In this document: piece by piece, positions 17,745 to 26,287 of the stretch | How the letters are laid out: every line of letters begins with the position of its first letter | How positions within the stretch are numbered: the stretch's first letter is position 1 | Program-made: the position numbers and the translations under genes | The notes under the pieces: generated by a model | Database searches by the model: none | What the model was told of the DNA's origin: nothing | What the model saw: the letters and a program-made list of their open reading frames with translations, nothing else | Origin: UBA3064 sp023258775 | GTDB taxonomy: Bacteria > Pseudomonadota > Gammaproteobacteria > Burkholderiales > Burkholderiaceae_E | DNA length: 64,000 nt | Assembly: GCA_044355655.1 (NCBI GenBank) | Contig: JBIKXS010000014.1 | Span: forward strand, 1 to 64,000 | Direction of reading: 5' to 3'

Positions 17745-18493
17745 ACGAATTGATTCTTGCCGTGACGGTCCTGGCCACGCATGAGGTAAACAGGACGATT
17801 TGAATGATCAACAATATTCATATCGATCGCCTTGCGCTTAGCAAGCTCTCGATCAAATAAGCTGCTAGTGGGCATGAAGCGCATCGTCATGCCTCGCCTT
17901 GGCTTACTCGACCGATTAGGTTCTGAACCGTGTAACAAAAACACATCATGCAGTGATATTTGCCCGGCCTTAAGCACAAGGTCAACCGCTTGCGTCTCGT
18001 CGAATTCGCTGTCATCCAACTCCTGTGTGAGCGTAACCTCACCGGGCTGAACCTGATGGTGCTTACGAAGACGACGCGATTGATGGGAGCCTCTAATTAC
18101 CCTCAAACAACCATTTTCAATGGTGGAATCGTCGACCGCAAGCCATACCGTACAAGTTGCCAAAGGATTAATCGGCCAGTATTCACCGTCCTGGTGCCAG
18201 GGCGTACGCTTGCCCTTGAACGCAGGCTTTGCGAAAAAACTTGAATTCCATAGCGCAATATCAGGCCCAATCAGTTGGGTAACCATATCAAGAATCGCAG
18301 GCACTTGGCAGTACGCAAGAAAAGTAGGCGCGATATCGAGTAAGGCTGGACAGTAATCGACGTAATTCGGATAGGCCGTCACCAAGGCTGCGTGATCGCG
18401 CTTGATTGATTCAATCGTGGCCTGTGGCATCTGGAAATCAGGAACAACAAATCCGTCCCGATGATATTGAGCAATCTGTAATTCGTTCAGCAT
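17741..18493 (-). CDS. Phytanoyl-CoA dioxygenase (PhyH) family protein
   Basis: About 250 residues. Iron ligands of the Fe(II)/2-oxoglutarate fold are visible: HQD in TPWHQDGEYWP and the distal His in FLLHGSEPNRSSKPRRG, whose following Arg would bind 2-oxoglutarate. Such enzymes hydroxylate small metabolites including phosphonates, ectoine and acyl-CoAs; the substrate here is unknown. The ATG at 18493 is preceded by GGGAGG. It is the first gene of the dioxygenase-phosphoesterase-kinase operon, an unusual association. Confidence 0.85.
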   Translation of the reverse strand: MLNELQIAQYHRDGFVVPDFQMPQATIESIKRDHAALVTAYPNYVDYCPALLDIAPTFLAYCQVPAILDMVTQLIGPDIALWNSSFFAKPAFKGKRTPWHQDGEYWPINPLATCTVWLAVDDSTIENGCLRVIRGSHQSRRLRKHHQVQPGEVTLTQELDDSEFDETQAVDLVLKAGQISLHDVFLLHGSEPNRSSKPRRGMTMRFMPTSSLFDRELAKRKAIDMNIVDHSNRPVYLMRGQDRHGKNQFV

Positions 18494-18584
18494 GAATAGC
18501 CTCCCTGTTGCTGATCCTGACAAACAAGCTAATCGAGCGCCTTGCTTTGCGGCATTCGCAAGTCCTGAAGCATTGATTCCTTAT

Positions 18585-19562
18585 TCATTCTTTACCGATC
18601 CCTGCATCACGCAGCGCACGATCCCATACCTGCAATTGTTCACGGATAAAACCTGCAAACTCCTCCGGCGAACTCGGACGACCCGGCAGGCCGAGCTTAT
18701 CGAGTTGATCTTTAACGTCGGGTTTTCGAAGCACAACAGCAAACTCGCGTGAAAGTCGCTCGGTGATGTCTTTACTCATTTTTGCTGGGCCAACAAATCC
18801 ACCCCAGGGTGTGATGCTCACGAGATTCTGCCCAGTTTCTGCCATGGTTGGAACATCGGGCATTAGCGCTGATCGCGATGAAAGCAAGACAGCTAAAGGC
18901 TTCATACCAGCCTTTGTTAACTGGGGAAGCACCGCTGGCGTTGCCCACATGAGTTGCACCCTCCCAGGAACCAGATCGGCGACTGCCTGTGCTTCGCCCT
19001 TGTAAGGCACGTGGACCATACTGAGCTTGTTGGCCGCATTAAATTGCGCCATCGCCAAAATCGAGGTGGTATTGCCGGTTGCATAACTGAGCTTACCGGG
19101 GTTCGTCCTCGCATAGTTGATCAACTCTGTCATGTTTGTGACAGGCACCGAAGGGTGAACCATCATAAAAAAAGTAAAGGTTGCAAAATAACTTATCGGC
19201 GTGAAGTCAAGGAGCGGATCGTAGGGCGGATTCCGCTTGACCGAGGGCACATATGAAAGCGGGCTTGCTGTTGCCATAAACAAGGTATAGCCATCGGGTG
19301 CCGAACGTGCGACCTCGACACCAGCGATTGCGCCATCAGCGCCGCCTCGGTTCTCGACCACCATCGGCTTGCCAAGGGACTGAGACATTTGCTGTGCAAT
19401 AAGCCTTGCAGCAAGATCGGCAGCACCGCCTGCGGCAAAGGGAACCACCAGCCTCAAAGGCTTTGCCGGCCAGGCTTGGTCGCTGTTTGCCATTGCCAGA
19501 GGACTGGAAAACAAGGAACAACCCGCAAGTTGACGAAGCAAAACACGTCGATTTAATCGCAT
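18585..19562 (-). CDS. Bug family (TctC-like) solute-binding protein
   Basis: 325 residues with the Bug signature WPAKPLRLVVPFAAGGAADLAAR after a twin-arginine-like signal (NRRVLLRQLAG). The ATG at 19562 is preceded by GAGGAG; an in-frame TTG one codon upstream is not needed. It lies 91 bp before the PhyH-phosphoesterase-kinase operon on the same strand and could be cotranscribed with it, which would tie a periplasmic carboxylate binder to that system. No membrane transporter subunit is adjacent. Confidence 0.85.
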   Translation of the reverse strand: MRLNRRVLLRQLAGCSLFSSPLAMANSDQAWPAKPLRLVVPFAAGGAADLAARLIAQQMSQSLGKPMVVENRGGADGAIAGVEVARSAPDGYTLFMATASPLSYVPSVKRNPPYDPLLDFTPISYFATFTFFMMVHPSVPVTNMTELINYARTNPGKLSYATGNTTSILAMAQFNAANKLSMVHVPYKGEAQAVADLVPGRVQLMWATPAVLPQLTKAGMKPLAVLLSSRSALMPDVPTMAETGQNLVSITPWGGFVGPAKMSKDITERLSREFAVVLRKPDVKDQLDKLGLPGRPSSPEEFAGFIREQLQVWDRALRDAGIGKE

Positions 19563-19620
19563 CAAAGTCTCCTCGAAAAAACTGGCTTATTTGCTGTTTT
19601 CTGCCATAAAGTTGACGATA

Positions 19621-19662
19621 CCAAGATTGCATTCAGGTGGCTAGATCGCTCAGCAATCTTGG
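19621..19662. promoter_or_regulatory. Perfect 10-bp inverted repeat in a divergent promoter region
   Basis: CCAAGATTGC (19621-19630) and GCAATCTTGG (19653-19662) are exact reverse complements separated by 22 bp. They lie between a minus-strand Bug gene and the plus-strand YkgJ-like gene. The spacing suits either a dimeric operator with two contacts or a transcript hairpin. No regulator gene is adjacent. Confidence 0.4.
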
Positions 19663-19760
19663 CACTGAGGTCGCGCTGATGGCCTCACCCTGCAAGTAAA
19701 TGAAACAGCGCTTGAGTGTGAAACGGTCTTGCCGTTCAATGCGTTCAGGAGATCAATCGC

Positions 19761-20207
19761 GTGCCCTTTGACCATTGCAAAGTTTGCAGAAAGTGTTGTC
19801 ATGTTGACGAGGGCTACCCTGCTCTGGAGATTCCTTTATTACCCGCTGAAAAGAGACGCTGGCGTGAACTGGTCATTGAGTCGCAATGCCAATTCTTAAG
19901 CTTGGATGGATGTAAGCTGGGCCATGACAAACCCTTTGCCTGTGAACAATATCCACTATCCTTCGACCCAGTTGAGGATCGATATTATTTTGATGCTGAT
20001 TGCCCAATCTATCAACAATATCAGCATGAGCTAAGCATTGAGGGCAGCGAGGCACAGCAGCATTTTCGGAGAATCAATAAACGCCTTAAAAGACTTAAGG
20101 AGAAGAATCCCGAATTCCTCAAGCGTAATTTTGAACTCGACGCCGACTATTTTGAATTGCTCGAGCTTGCCGTTCCGAAGGAAGTGGCCGAATCAGGCAA
20201 AGACTAG
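19761..20207 (+). CDS. YkgJ-family cysteine cluster protein
   Basis: A 148-residue protein starting with HCKVCRKCC, the CxxCxxCC cluster of the YkgJ/UPF0153 family, with further conserved cysteines in SQCQFLSLDGCKL, FACEQYP and DADCP. These cysteines probably hold zinc or an Fe-S cluster; the family has no settled function, though some members are linked to protein modification or metal handling. The start is GTG with AGGAG upstream. The C-terminus is charged and helical. It converges with the SET gene 10 bp away. Confidence 0.8.
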   Translation: MPFDHCKVCRKCCHVDEGYPALEIPLLPAEKRRWRELVIESQCQFLSLDGCKLGHDKPFACEQYPLSFDPVEDRYYFDADCPIYQQYQHELSIEGSEAQQHFRRINKRLKRLKEKNPEFLKRNFELDADYFELLELAVPKEVAESGKD

Positions 20208-20216
20208 AATTTATGA

Positions 20217-20660
20217 CTAAAATTTGTGAACAGCGCCAAAACTGTGGTCGTAGTCCATCGTCAGTTCATCGCCCTTGCGAATGCTTTTTAGGCTTCTGAA
20301 ACTGCCGTCAGCCTGCATGCGAAGGTTGGGTTGTTTGTCGTGATTGAGATAAATCGCCATCTCAACAATATTCAAACCCGTACTCGGCACCAGAAAACCC
20401 TTTTCATCGTAATAGCAAAACATTGTCAGGGTTTTCTGTATCGCTCGAGGTAGGGTTTCGACCTGCTCATGACTTAGCCTGAGTTCGCGATACTTAAGCC
20501 GACTTATCAATGGGTCGATGCCTTTGGGAATGCTTCGAATGGCAAAAACGCCAATGCCGTGTCGCGTCGATGGCCGAAGCTCACAATAAAGCTCGTTCCG
20601 AAGTCCTTGAAGCACAGCGTTTGCAAGCTTGCCTTCTTGTCGACTCGATCGACGGGTCAT
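20217..20660 (-). CDS. SET-domain protein (putative lysine methyltransferase)
   Basis: A 147-residue minimal SET domain: GIGVFAIRSIPKG near residue 35, IYLNHDKQPN (the N-H-x-x-x-P-N cofactor motif) near residue 105 and DELTMDYDH near the C-terminus. There is no separate pre- or post-SET region. Bacterial SET proteins of this size are uncommon and their substrates are mostly unknown; ribosomal or nucleoid proteins are possible. It follows the transferase-like gene by 30 bp on the same strand, suggesting one transcript. Confidence 0.75.
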   Translation of the reverse strand: MTRRSSRQEGKLANAVLQGLRNELYCELRPSTRHGIGVFAIRSIPKGIDPLISRLKYRELRLSHEQVETLPRAIQKTLTMFCYYDEKGFLVPSTGLNIVEMAIYLNHDKQPNLRMQADGSFRSLKSIRKGDELTMDYDHSFGAVHKF

Positions 20661-20690
20661 CGCGGTAAATGCCAGGCTCAGGGCTAACAG

Positions 20691-21605
20691 TCAAAGAGCG
20701 GGCAGCAGAAAATCAGCAGCGTTCCAGATCCTGTTTGGATTGCGCTCCAAGCGATTCCAGTCGGCTACACAAAAATCGGTATGAAGCGGTGAACTCTGGT
20801 CAAGCATCAGCGGATGGTCGCTGGGACACAAAGCTAAGGAGAAAATCGGTTCGACCTGATTGACGAACAAGCGCTTGTAGGGAAAATCACCCACGGGGCC
20901 TAAATTATAGTATTCATACCCTTGATCATAAGTCCACTGCGCAGCTAATAAACAAGCGTAAAGACCAGGCGAGTAATTCCGATAGCTCGGGTTCCACTGG
21001 CAAAAGCTTCCGTAGACCTGACTGCGTTCGGGCAAAATCATCGAGACATCGGTTAGTACCAGATCACCGTCCTTAGTTAGCACCTGAAAAACTAGGACTT
21101 CTAGCTCGTTCACATAGTCTAGAAAACCATCCACCTCGGCAGGATCAATGTCAAAACGTTGAAAATGCTCACCACCCCAGGCATAGACCTCATCAGCGCT
21201 TAGCATCGCACCTGGTATGCACTGAACCGTATGCTCAAAATGTCGATGCTTTTGCCTTAACTCTTTAAATTTCCTTGCCCTTCTCGATTCATGCCAATAA
21301 CCGGGCTGTCTCACAGCGACCAAGCCATAGGCATCCCGAATCGGATGTCCCCAATCGCTTTCAGGTGGCAGCGCGTAGATCAACAGGGGCTGCGGTGCAA
21401 TTCGTAACATGGCCTCATTCACATCAATGTATGGGCAAAGGGCATCCCATCTCGTCGTGAAATAGGCAATCTCGTCGTGATAGCTGTGGATATAAAGATT
21501 GGAGGCAGTCCAGCTCTGATGTCCCAGGCGGTAAGACCGGCCTGAATGCATCGAATCAGAAGACTGCATAAAAAACGACGTTGACGCTTGCTTATCTAGA
21601 GGCAT
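20691..21605 (-). CDS. GNAT/ATE-like acyl- or aminoacyltransferase, function unknown
   Basis: A 304-residue soluble protein. The C-terminal half has the pattern TYDQGYEYYNLGPVGDFPYK, which resembles the C-terminal domain of arginyl-tRNA-protein transferases and the FemAB/Acetyltransf_6 branch of the GNAT fold. The N-terminal Cys pair of true ATE enzymes is not present, so it is probably not a standard arginyl transferase. Upstream of the SET gene in the same direction, it may form a protein-modification pair with it. The start is uncertain; no good ribosome site precedes any of the three candidate ATGs. Confidence 0.5.
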   Translation of the reverse strand: MPLDKQASTSFFMQSSDSMHSGRSYRLGHQSWTASNLYIHSYHDEIAYFTTRWDALCPYIDVNEAMLRIAPQPLLIYALPPESDWGHPIRDAYGLVAVRQPGYWHESRRARKFKELRQKHRHFEHTVQCIPGAMLSADEVYAWGGEHFQRFDIDPAEVDGFLDYVNELEVLVFQVLTKDGDLVLTDVSMILPERSQVYGSFCQWNPSYRNYSPGLYACLLAAQWTYDQGYEYYNLGPVGDFPYKRLFVNQVEPIFSLALCPSDHPLMLDQSSPLHTDFCVADWNRLERNPNRIWNAADFLLPAL

Positions 21606-22032
21606 CCGATGTTCATCGCCATAATATTCTTGTTGTTGTAATTTTTGGTGTTATTCCCAAGGCTGAAGCATACCGAATTCTACCCACAAGATTCAAGTAA
21701 AGATTGAGCGTTTCGTAGGAATACCAAAGCCATGGGTCGAGCGGTGGATCAGAAAAACGCTCGACCACAAAAACCGAAGATCGATCTCCAAATCATCACG
21801 ATCTATTCGGTAAAGAAAACCGGAGAACATAGCTTTGCATCAATTAAAGCAGCAAGTCCGTTCGTCAGGAAACGGGCAGCCGACCAATGGCACGCCAGGC
21901 AAGGGCATTTACCCTGTGGATGAGTTGACCGAAGAGGCATTAGCACAGCATGATTACTGGCTAGAATAAAGAACTGAGACAAACCTAAGACTCATACAAG
22001 TGATGAGTCGGCAAACCCAAGGAGAGGTAGGG
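21606..22032. other. Intergenic region, possible 3' gene fragment
   Basis: About 430 bp with no convincing gene. In one plus-strand frame a stop-free stretch ends GKGIYPVDELTEEALAQHDY a few codons before a TAA near 21969, with protein-like composition but no start codon; it may be the tail of a lost gene. A 63-codon frame at 21732-21923 in another frame has no family resemblance. The promoter of the sugar ABC operon should lie at the right end. Confidence 0.3.
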
Positions 22033-23337
22033 ATGAATAAGCAAAACAAACGTCGCCATTTTTTGGAAATGGCTGGCACGACAGGTATGGCGGGGATTCT
22101 TGCATCGCATCAGGCACCGGCGTTCGCTCAGGGCACTAACCTGCATTGGCTGCGCTGGAATGATTTTGTACCCGCCTGTGATCAGTTGTTTCGGCAAAGC
22201 ATCATCCCCGATGCAGAAAAAGCGCTCGGCGTGAAGATTCGTTATGAGACAGTTAACGGTAATGATCTTCAGCCTCGCATCACTTCGGGCATCCAGTCTG
22301 GCGCCGGCCCCGACTTGATGATGCTTTTCAATAATCATCCGCATCTTTATCGTGCAAGTCTGGCTGATGTCTCTGACGTTGCCGAGGAAATCGCTAAGGC
22401 CCAGGGCAGCTGGTACAAGGTAGCGTCTGCAAATTGTTCGTCGGGTGGCAGATTTTTCTCGGTCCCCATGGCCCTGATTGGCGCAATGAATGCCTATCGC
22501 AAGTCCTGGTTCGCTGAGGTGGGTTACAGCAGCTTTCCTAAAACTTGGGATCAGTATCGGGATGCGGGTAAAAAACTGAAAGCCAAGGGCTATCCTATTG
22601 GCCAGTCGTTTGGACAATCCTTTGGCGACCCACCAACATTTGCTTACCCATTGTTATGGTCCTTCGGTGGTGCCGAGCTAGACAGTCGCGGCGCTGTCGT
22701 CATCAACTCCAAAGAGACGGTTGAAGCGGTTCGTTGGATGACTGCAGCCTGGAAAGACGCCTTCGATGAGGGTGGTCTAGCTTGGGACGATGCATCAAAT
22801 AACCGAGCGTTTTTAGCCGGTACCGTTTGTTCAACGCTTAACGGTGCATCGATCTACATTGAATCCCTGAGAAAACCTGATGCTTATAAACAAGCTAACG
22901 GTGCCCCACTCAAGGATGATATTGCACACGCACCGCTTCCCGCCGGCCCCAAGGGTCAATTCGGTTTTCATACCTTTACGTCCCACGTCATTCCCTCGTA
23001 CTCAAAAAACGTCAAGGCAACAAAGGATTTAGTACGTTTCATCATGAAAGCAGAAAACTACGGTCGCTGGTTTGAGACTGGTCAGGGTTTTTATACCCCA
23101 GGTACGCCGAGCTGGGAAACTCATGCGCTATGGAAGAAGGACCCAGTCATGGCGCCTTTCGCGGTCGCTGGTCAGCAAGGCCTCACGCCTGGCTACCCGG
23201 GCGAGCCCAACGCCAAGGCCGCAGAGGTTCTAACCAAATACCTCATCGGCAACATGTTCGCTTCCGCAATTAAGGGGCAAAAGGCTGAAGAAGCAGTGGC
23301 AGCCTGCGATGCGCAATTGAAGAAAATATACGTTTGA
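22033..23337 (+). CDS. Sugar-type (family 1) ABC transporter substrate-binding protein
   Basis: A 434-residue periplasmic binding protein. A twin-arginine signal (NKRRHFLEMAGTTG) ends near PAFAQG. The mature protein has the carbohydrate/glycerol-phosphate binding-protein pattern with NDLQPRITSGIQSGAGPDLM. The start at 22033 follows GGAGAGG. It begins a four-gene importer operon with no catabolic enzyme, so the ligand (sugar, polyol or glycerol phosphodiester) cannot be assigned. Confidence 0.85.
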   Translation: MNKQNKRRHFLEMAGTTGMAGILASHQAPAFAQGTNLHWLRWNDFVPACDQLFRQSIIPDAEKALGVKIRYETVNGNDLQPRITSGIQSGAGPDLMMLFNNHPHLYRASLADVSDVAEEIAKAQGSWYKVASANCSSGGRFFSVPMALIGAMNAYRKSWFAEVGYSSFPKTWDQYRDAGKKLKAKGYPIGQSFGQSFGDPPTFAYPLLWSFGGAELDSRGAVVINSKETVEAVRWMTAAWKDAFDEGGLAWDDASNNRAFLAGTVCSTLNGASIYIESLRKPDAYKQANGAPLKDDIAHAPLPAGPKGQFGFHTFTSHVIPSYSKNVKATKDLVRFIMKAENYGRWFETGQGFYTPGTPSWETHALWKKDPVMAPFAVAGQQGLTPGYPGEPNAKAAEVLTKYLIGNMFASAIKGQKAEEAVAACDAQLKKIYV

Positions 23338-23419
23338 CGCTAATTCGCGCCGCATCGATGCTTGATCGCCGGCAGGTTGGGGTTAACAAACCCCGCCTGT
23401 GGCGCCCCATGTGATTGAG

Positions 23420-24334
23420 ATGAGTTCAATAACAAAAATTAGACCCCAAGTTCGTTGGCGACCCCTTGAAAATGAGGGCAATCTTGCGTTTTTGCTCTTG
23501 TTGCCCACGATGGTATTGCTTGGTCTGTTCATTGCATACCCATTTATACGGGGTTTACTGTTATCGGTGACCGATACGCGGGTTGGTGTTGAGGGCCCCT
23601 TTGTTGGATTACAGAATTTTGAGCGACTTATTAGTGACCCGATTTTCCATCTGGTTGTTTGGAATACCTGCTGGTACACCTTTGTTACTACAATTTTCAA
23701 GCTTGGTTTAGGGCTTTGGCTTGCACTTTTACTCAATCGATCATTCCGCTTTAAGGCCTTCACCCGGGCATTCATTCTTTTGCCCTTCATTATTCCTACA
23801 GTCTTGTCCACCTTCGCCTGGAAGTGGATGTTTGATCCCACATTCAGCGTTTTGAACTGGATCCTGTATAAACTTGGCTTCATCAGCTCGGCGGTGAATT
23901 GGCTCGGCGACCCTGAACTCGCGATGTTCTCCATCATCGTTGTCAATATCTGGCGGGGCGTTCCCTTTTTCGCAATTTCCTTGCTAGCCGGCCTCCAGAC
24001 CATCAGTCCCGATCTCAATGAAGCGGCCGCGATCGACGGCGCGCCACCCTTAAAGCGCTTTTGGTACATCACCTGGCCACTGCTTCTACCAGTGACCATG
24101 GTGGTTGTTCTTTTCTCGGTGATTCAAACCTTTGCAGACTTCCAGATTGTGTATGTACTCACTGGCGGTGGACCAGCCAATGCGACCCACTTATTCTCGA
24201 CCTACGCCTATCAACTTGGTGTTGGCACAGGTCTATTAAGCCAGGGTGCGGCCGTATCGCTTGCCATGTTTCCGATCCTGATGCTGATCGTTGTTGGACA
24301 ACTTTTGTATATCCGAAGAGTCGAGGTGCGCTGA
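23420..24334 (+). CDS. Sugar ABC transporter permease (MalF/UgpA type)
   Basis: About 304 residues with six predicted membrane helices and the permease EAA loop NEAAAIDGAPPLKRFWYITWP near residue 210. The frame is open to a GTG at 23399, but the ATG at 23420 gives a normal N-terminus; neither has a clear ribosome site. The stop overlaps the next permease start (ATGA). Confidence 0.87.
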   Translation: MSSITKIRPQVRWRPLENEGNLAFLLLLPTMVLLGLFIAYPFIRGLLLSVTDTRVGVEGPFVGLQNFERLISDPIFHLVVWNTCWYTFVTTIFKLGLGLWLALLLNRSFRFKAFTRAFILLPFIIPTVLSTFAWKWMFDPTFSVLNWILYKLGFISSAVNWLGDPELAMFSIIVVNIWRGVPFFAISLLAGLQTISPDLNEAAAIDGAPPLKRFWYITWPLLLPVTMVVVLFSVIQTFADFQIVYVLTGGGPANATHLFSTYAYQLGVGTGLLSQGAAVSLAMFPILMLIVVGQLLYIRRVEVR

Positions 24335-25185
24335 TGATCGAGGGTGCAGCCTGGCGACGTTGGGTGTTCTTTCGCATTCCCCTGGCAGGTTTTCTGATTT
24401 TCCTGCTCTTCCCGTTTTACTGGATGATCATTACAACCTTCCGACCAGACTCGGAACTATATCGACCCTGGCGAGCAGCAAACTATGCTCCATTTTGGAC
24501 CTGGGAACCCACGCTAACCCATGTCAAATATTTGTTCAATGAAACAGTCTTCACAACTTGGCTATGGAATACGATGTTCATTGCCAGTGCGTCGACGATT
24601 ATTTCGCTGATTTGTGGTGTGTTTGCCGGCTATGCTTTGTCGCGTCTTAATTTCCGATTTGCGGGGTCGCTGGGCAGTGCAATTTTCATCACCTATCTTG
24701 TACCCCAGACATTGCTGTTCATACCGTTGTCCGAAATCATTCGCGCCTATAAGCTCGGTGACACGCCCTGGTCTTTAATTCTTACTTATCCAACCTTCTT
24801 AATTCCCTTTTGCACCTGGCTGATGATGGGCTACTTTAAGGCAATACCAAAAGAGCTCGAGGAATGTGCCCGCATTGATGGCGCATCAAGATGGAAGGCG
24901 ATGGTTTACATCGTCTTGCCGGTAGCGGTTCCAGGAATCTTATCGGCAGGCATATTCGCTTTCACGCTTTCATGGAACGAGTTCATTTACGCATTGGTGT
25001 TTTTATCAAGTCCGGAACAAAAGACCGTACCTGTTGGTGTGGTGTCTGAACTGATTCGAGGTGATGTCTTCTTTTGGGGACCGTTGATGGCTGGCGCTTT
25101 GCTTGGGTCGATCCCGGTTGCCATCGCTTATTCATTTTTTGTCGAGCACTATGTATCTGGTTTAACTGGGTCGGTGAAAGGATAA
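24334..25185 (+). CDS. Sugar ABC transporter permease (MalG/UgpE type)
   Basis: 283 residues, six helices, EAA loop with LEECARIDGASRWKAMVYIV near residue 180. The true start at 24334 overlaps the previous stop; the frame is open far upstream through the other permease gene, but that extension is a shadow. It partners the preceding permease. Confidence 0.88.
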   Translation: MIEGAAWRRWVFFRIPLAGFLIFLLFPFYWMIITTFRPDSELYRPWRAANYAPFWTWEPTLTHVKYLFNETVFTTWLWNTMFIASASTIISLICGVFAGYALSRLNFRFAGSLGSAIFITYLVPQTLLFIPLSEIIRAYKLGDTPWSLILTYPTFLIPFCTWLMMGYFKAIPKELEECARIDGASRWKAMVYIVLPVAVPGILSAGIFAFTLSWNEFIYALVFLSSPEQKTVPVGVVSELIRGDVFFWGPLMAGALLGSIPVAIAYSFFVEHYVSGLTGSVKG

Positions 25186-25192
25186 ACAGCAC

Positions 25193-26287
25193 ATGTCAAG
25201 CGTGAGCATTCGCGATGTACATAAACATTATGATGATTTTCACGCAGTCAAGGGTGTCAGTCTTGAAATCAACGATCATGAATTTGTTGTCCTCGTTGGC
25301 CCCTCAGGATGCGGAAAGACGACCACGCTTCGCATGGTCGCAGGCCTGGAGAGCATCACCACAGGCGAGATTGCCATCGGTGATCTTGTGGTCAACGATT
25401 TGCCACCGATGGATCGTGACATTGCCATGGTCTTTCAGAACTATGCGCTTTATCCACATATGAGCGTCTTCGATAACATGGCCTTTGGACTTCGCATGCG
25501 CAAGTTCCCGGCTGCCGAAGTTGACCGCAGGGTGAAAGATGCTGCAGGCATTCTTGGTATTCACGATCATTTACATCGCAAGCCGCGCCAACTCTCAGGT
25601 GGTCAGCGCCAGCGGGTTGCCCTGGGTCGTGCCATTGTTCGCAACCCGCAAGTGTTCTTGTTTGATGAACCCTTATCAAATCTGGATGCGAAGCTAAGGG
25701 TACAAATGCGTGTTGAATTAAAAAAACTCCACGCTCGGCTGGAAACCACTTCAATATACGTCACCCATGACCAGGTTGAGGCGATGACGCTTGGGGACCG
25801 CGTTGTTGTGATGCGAGACGGGTTGATTCAGCAGGTTGGAGAACCTTTTAGTTTGTACAGTCAACCTGCCAACAAATATGTTGCAGGCTTTATTGGCTCG
25901 CCAGCAATGAACTTTGCCAAAGCGCAGATTATTTACAGCGATGACAGAGCGATAGCAAAACACGAAGGCTTTAATATCGATGTGCCTAAGGCACTAGTGT
26001 CGGCACTTAGGCCTTATAACAATCAGTCAGTATGGCTTGGCATTCGCCCCGAAGATTTGAGAACGGCGCAACCTGATGACCCCGAGGGTGTTTGCCTGAT
26101 CACGAGCGTTGAAGTTGCTGAGCAACTTGGATCCGAGATACTGCTTGATGTACGCTGCGGCGATGCAGCTTTGGTTGCAAGTGTCGAGCCGACCTTAAAA
26201 GTAAGGCCGGGAGATCAGGTCAAACTTGCACTTAACCCAGAAAAGCTACATTTTTTTGATGTAACGAGCGAGCAGTCTATTCGCTAG
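25193..26287 (+). CDS. Sugar ABC transporter ATP-binding protein (MalK/UgpC/MsmK type)
   Basis: 364 residues. Walker A GPSGCGKTTTLRMVAG, Q-loop, signature LSGGQRQRVALGRA, Walker B VFLFDEPLSNLDAK and H-loop VTHDQ are all intact. The C-terminal third (from about 240) is the OB-fold/TOBE regulatory region of MalK-type ATPases. It begins 7 bp after the permease. Its end overlaps the convergent Bug gene by 4 bp, so no terminator fits between them. Confidence 0.9.
   Translation: MSSVSIRDVHKHYDDFHAVKGVSLEINDHEFVVLVGPSGCGKTTTLRMVAGLESITTGEIAIGDLVVNDLPPMDRDIAMVFQNYALYPHMSVFDNMAFGLRMRKFPAAEVDRRVKDAAGILGIHDHLHRKPRQLSGGQRQRVALGRAIVRNPQVFLFDEPLSNLDAKLRVQMRVELKKLHARLETTSIYVTHDQVEAMTLGDRVVVMRDGLIQQVGEPFSLYSQPANKYVAGFIGSPAMNFAKAQIIYSDDRAIAKHEGFNIDVPKALVSALRPYNNQSVWLGIRPEDLRTAQPDDPEGVCLITSVEVAEQLGSEILLDVRCGDAALVASVEPTLKVRPGDQVKLALNPEKLHFFDVTSEQSIR

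Noticed and set aside
24061..24333. Upstream extension of the second sugar permease gene
   Set aside because: It overlaps the conserved end of the first permease and the natural start is the ATGA overlap at 24334.
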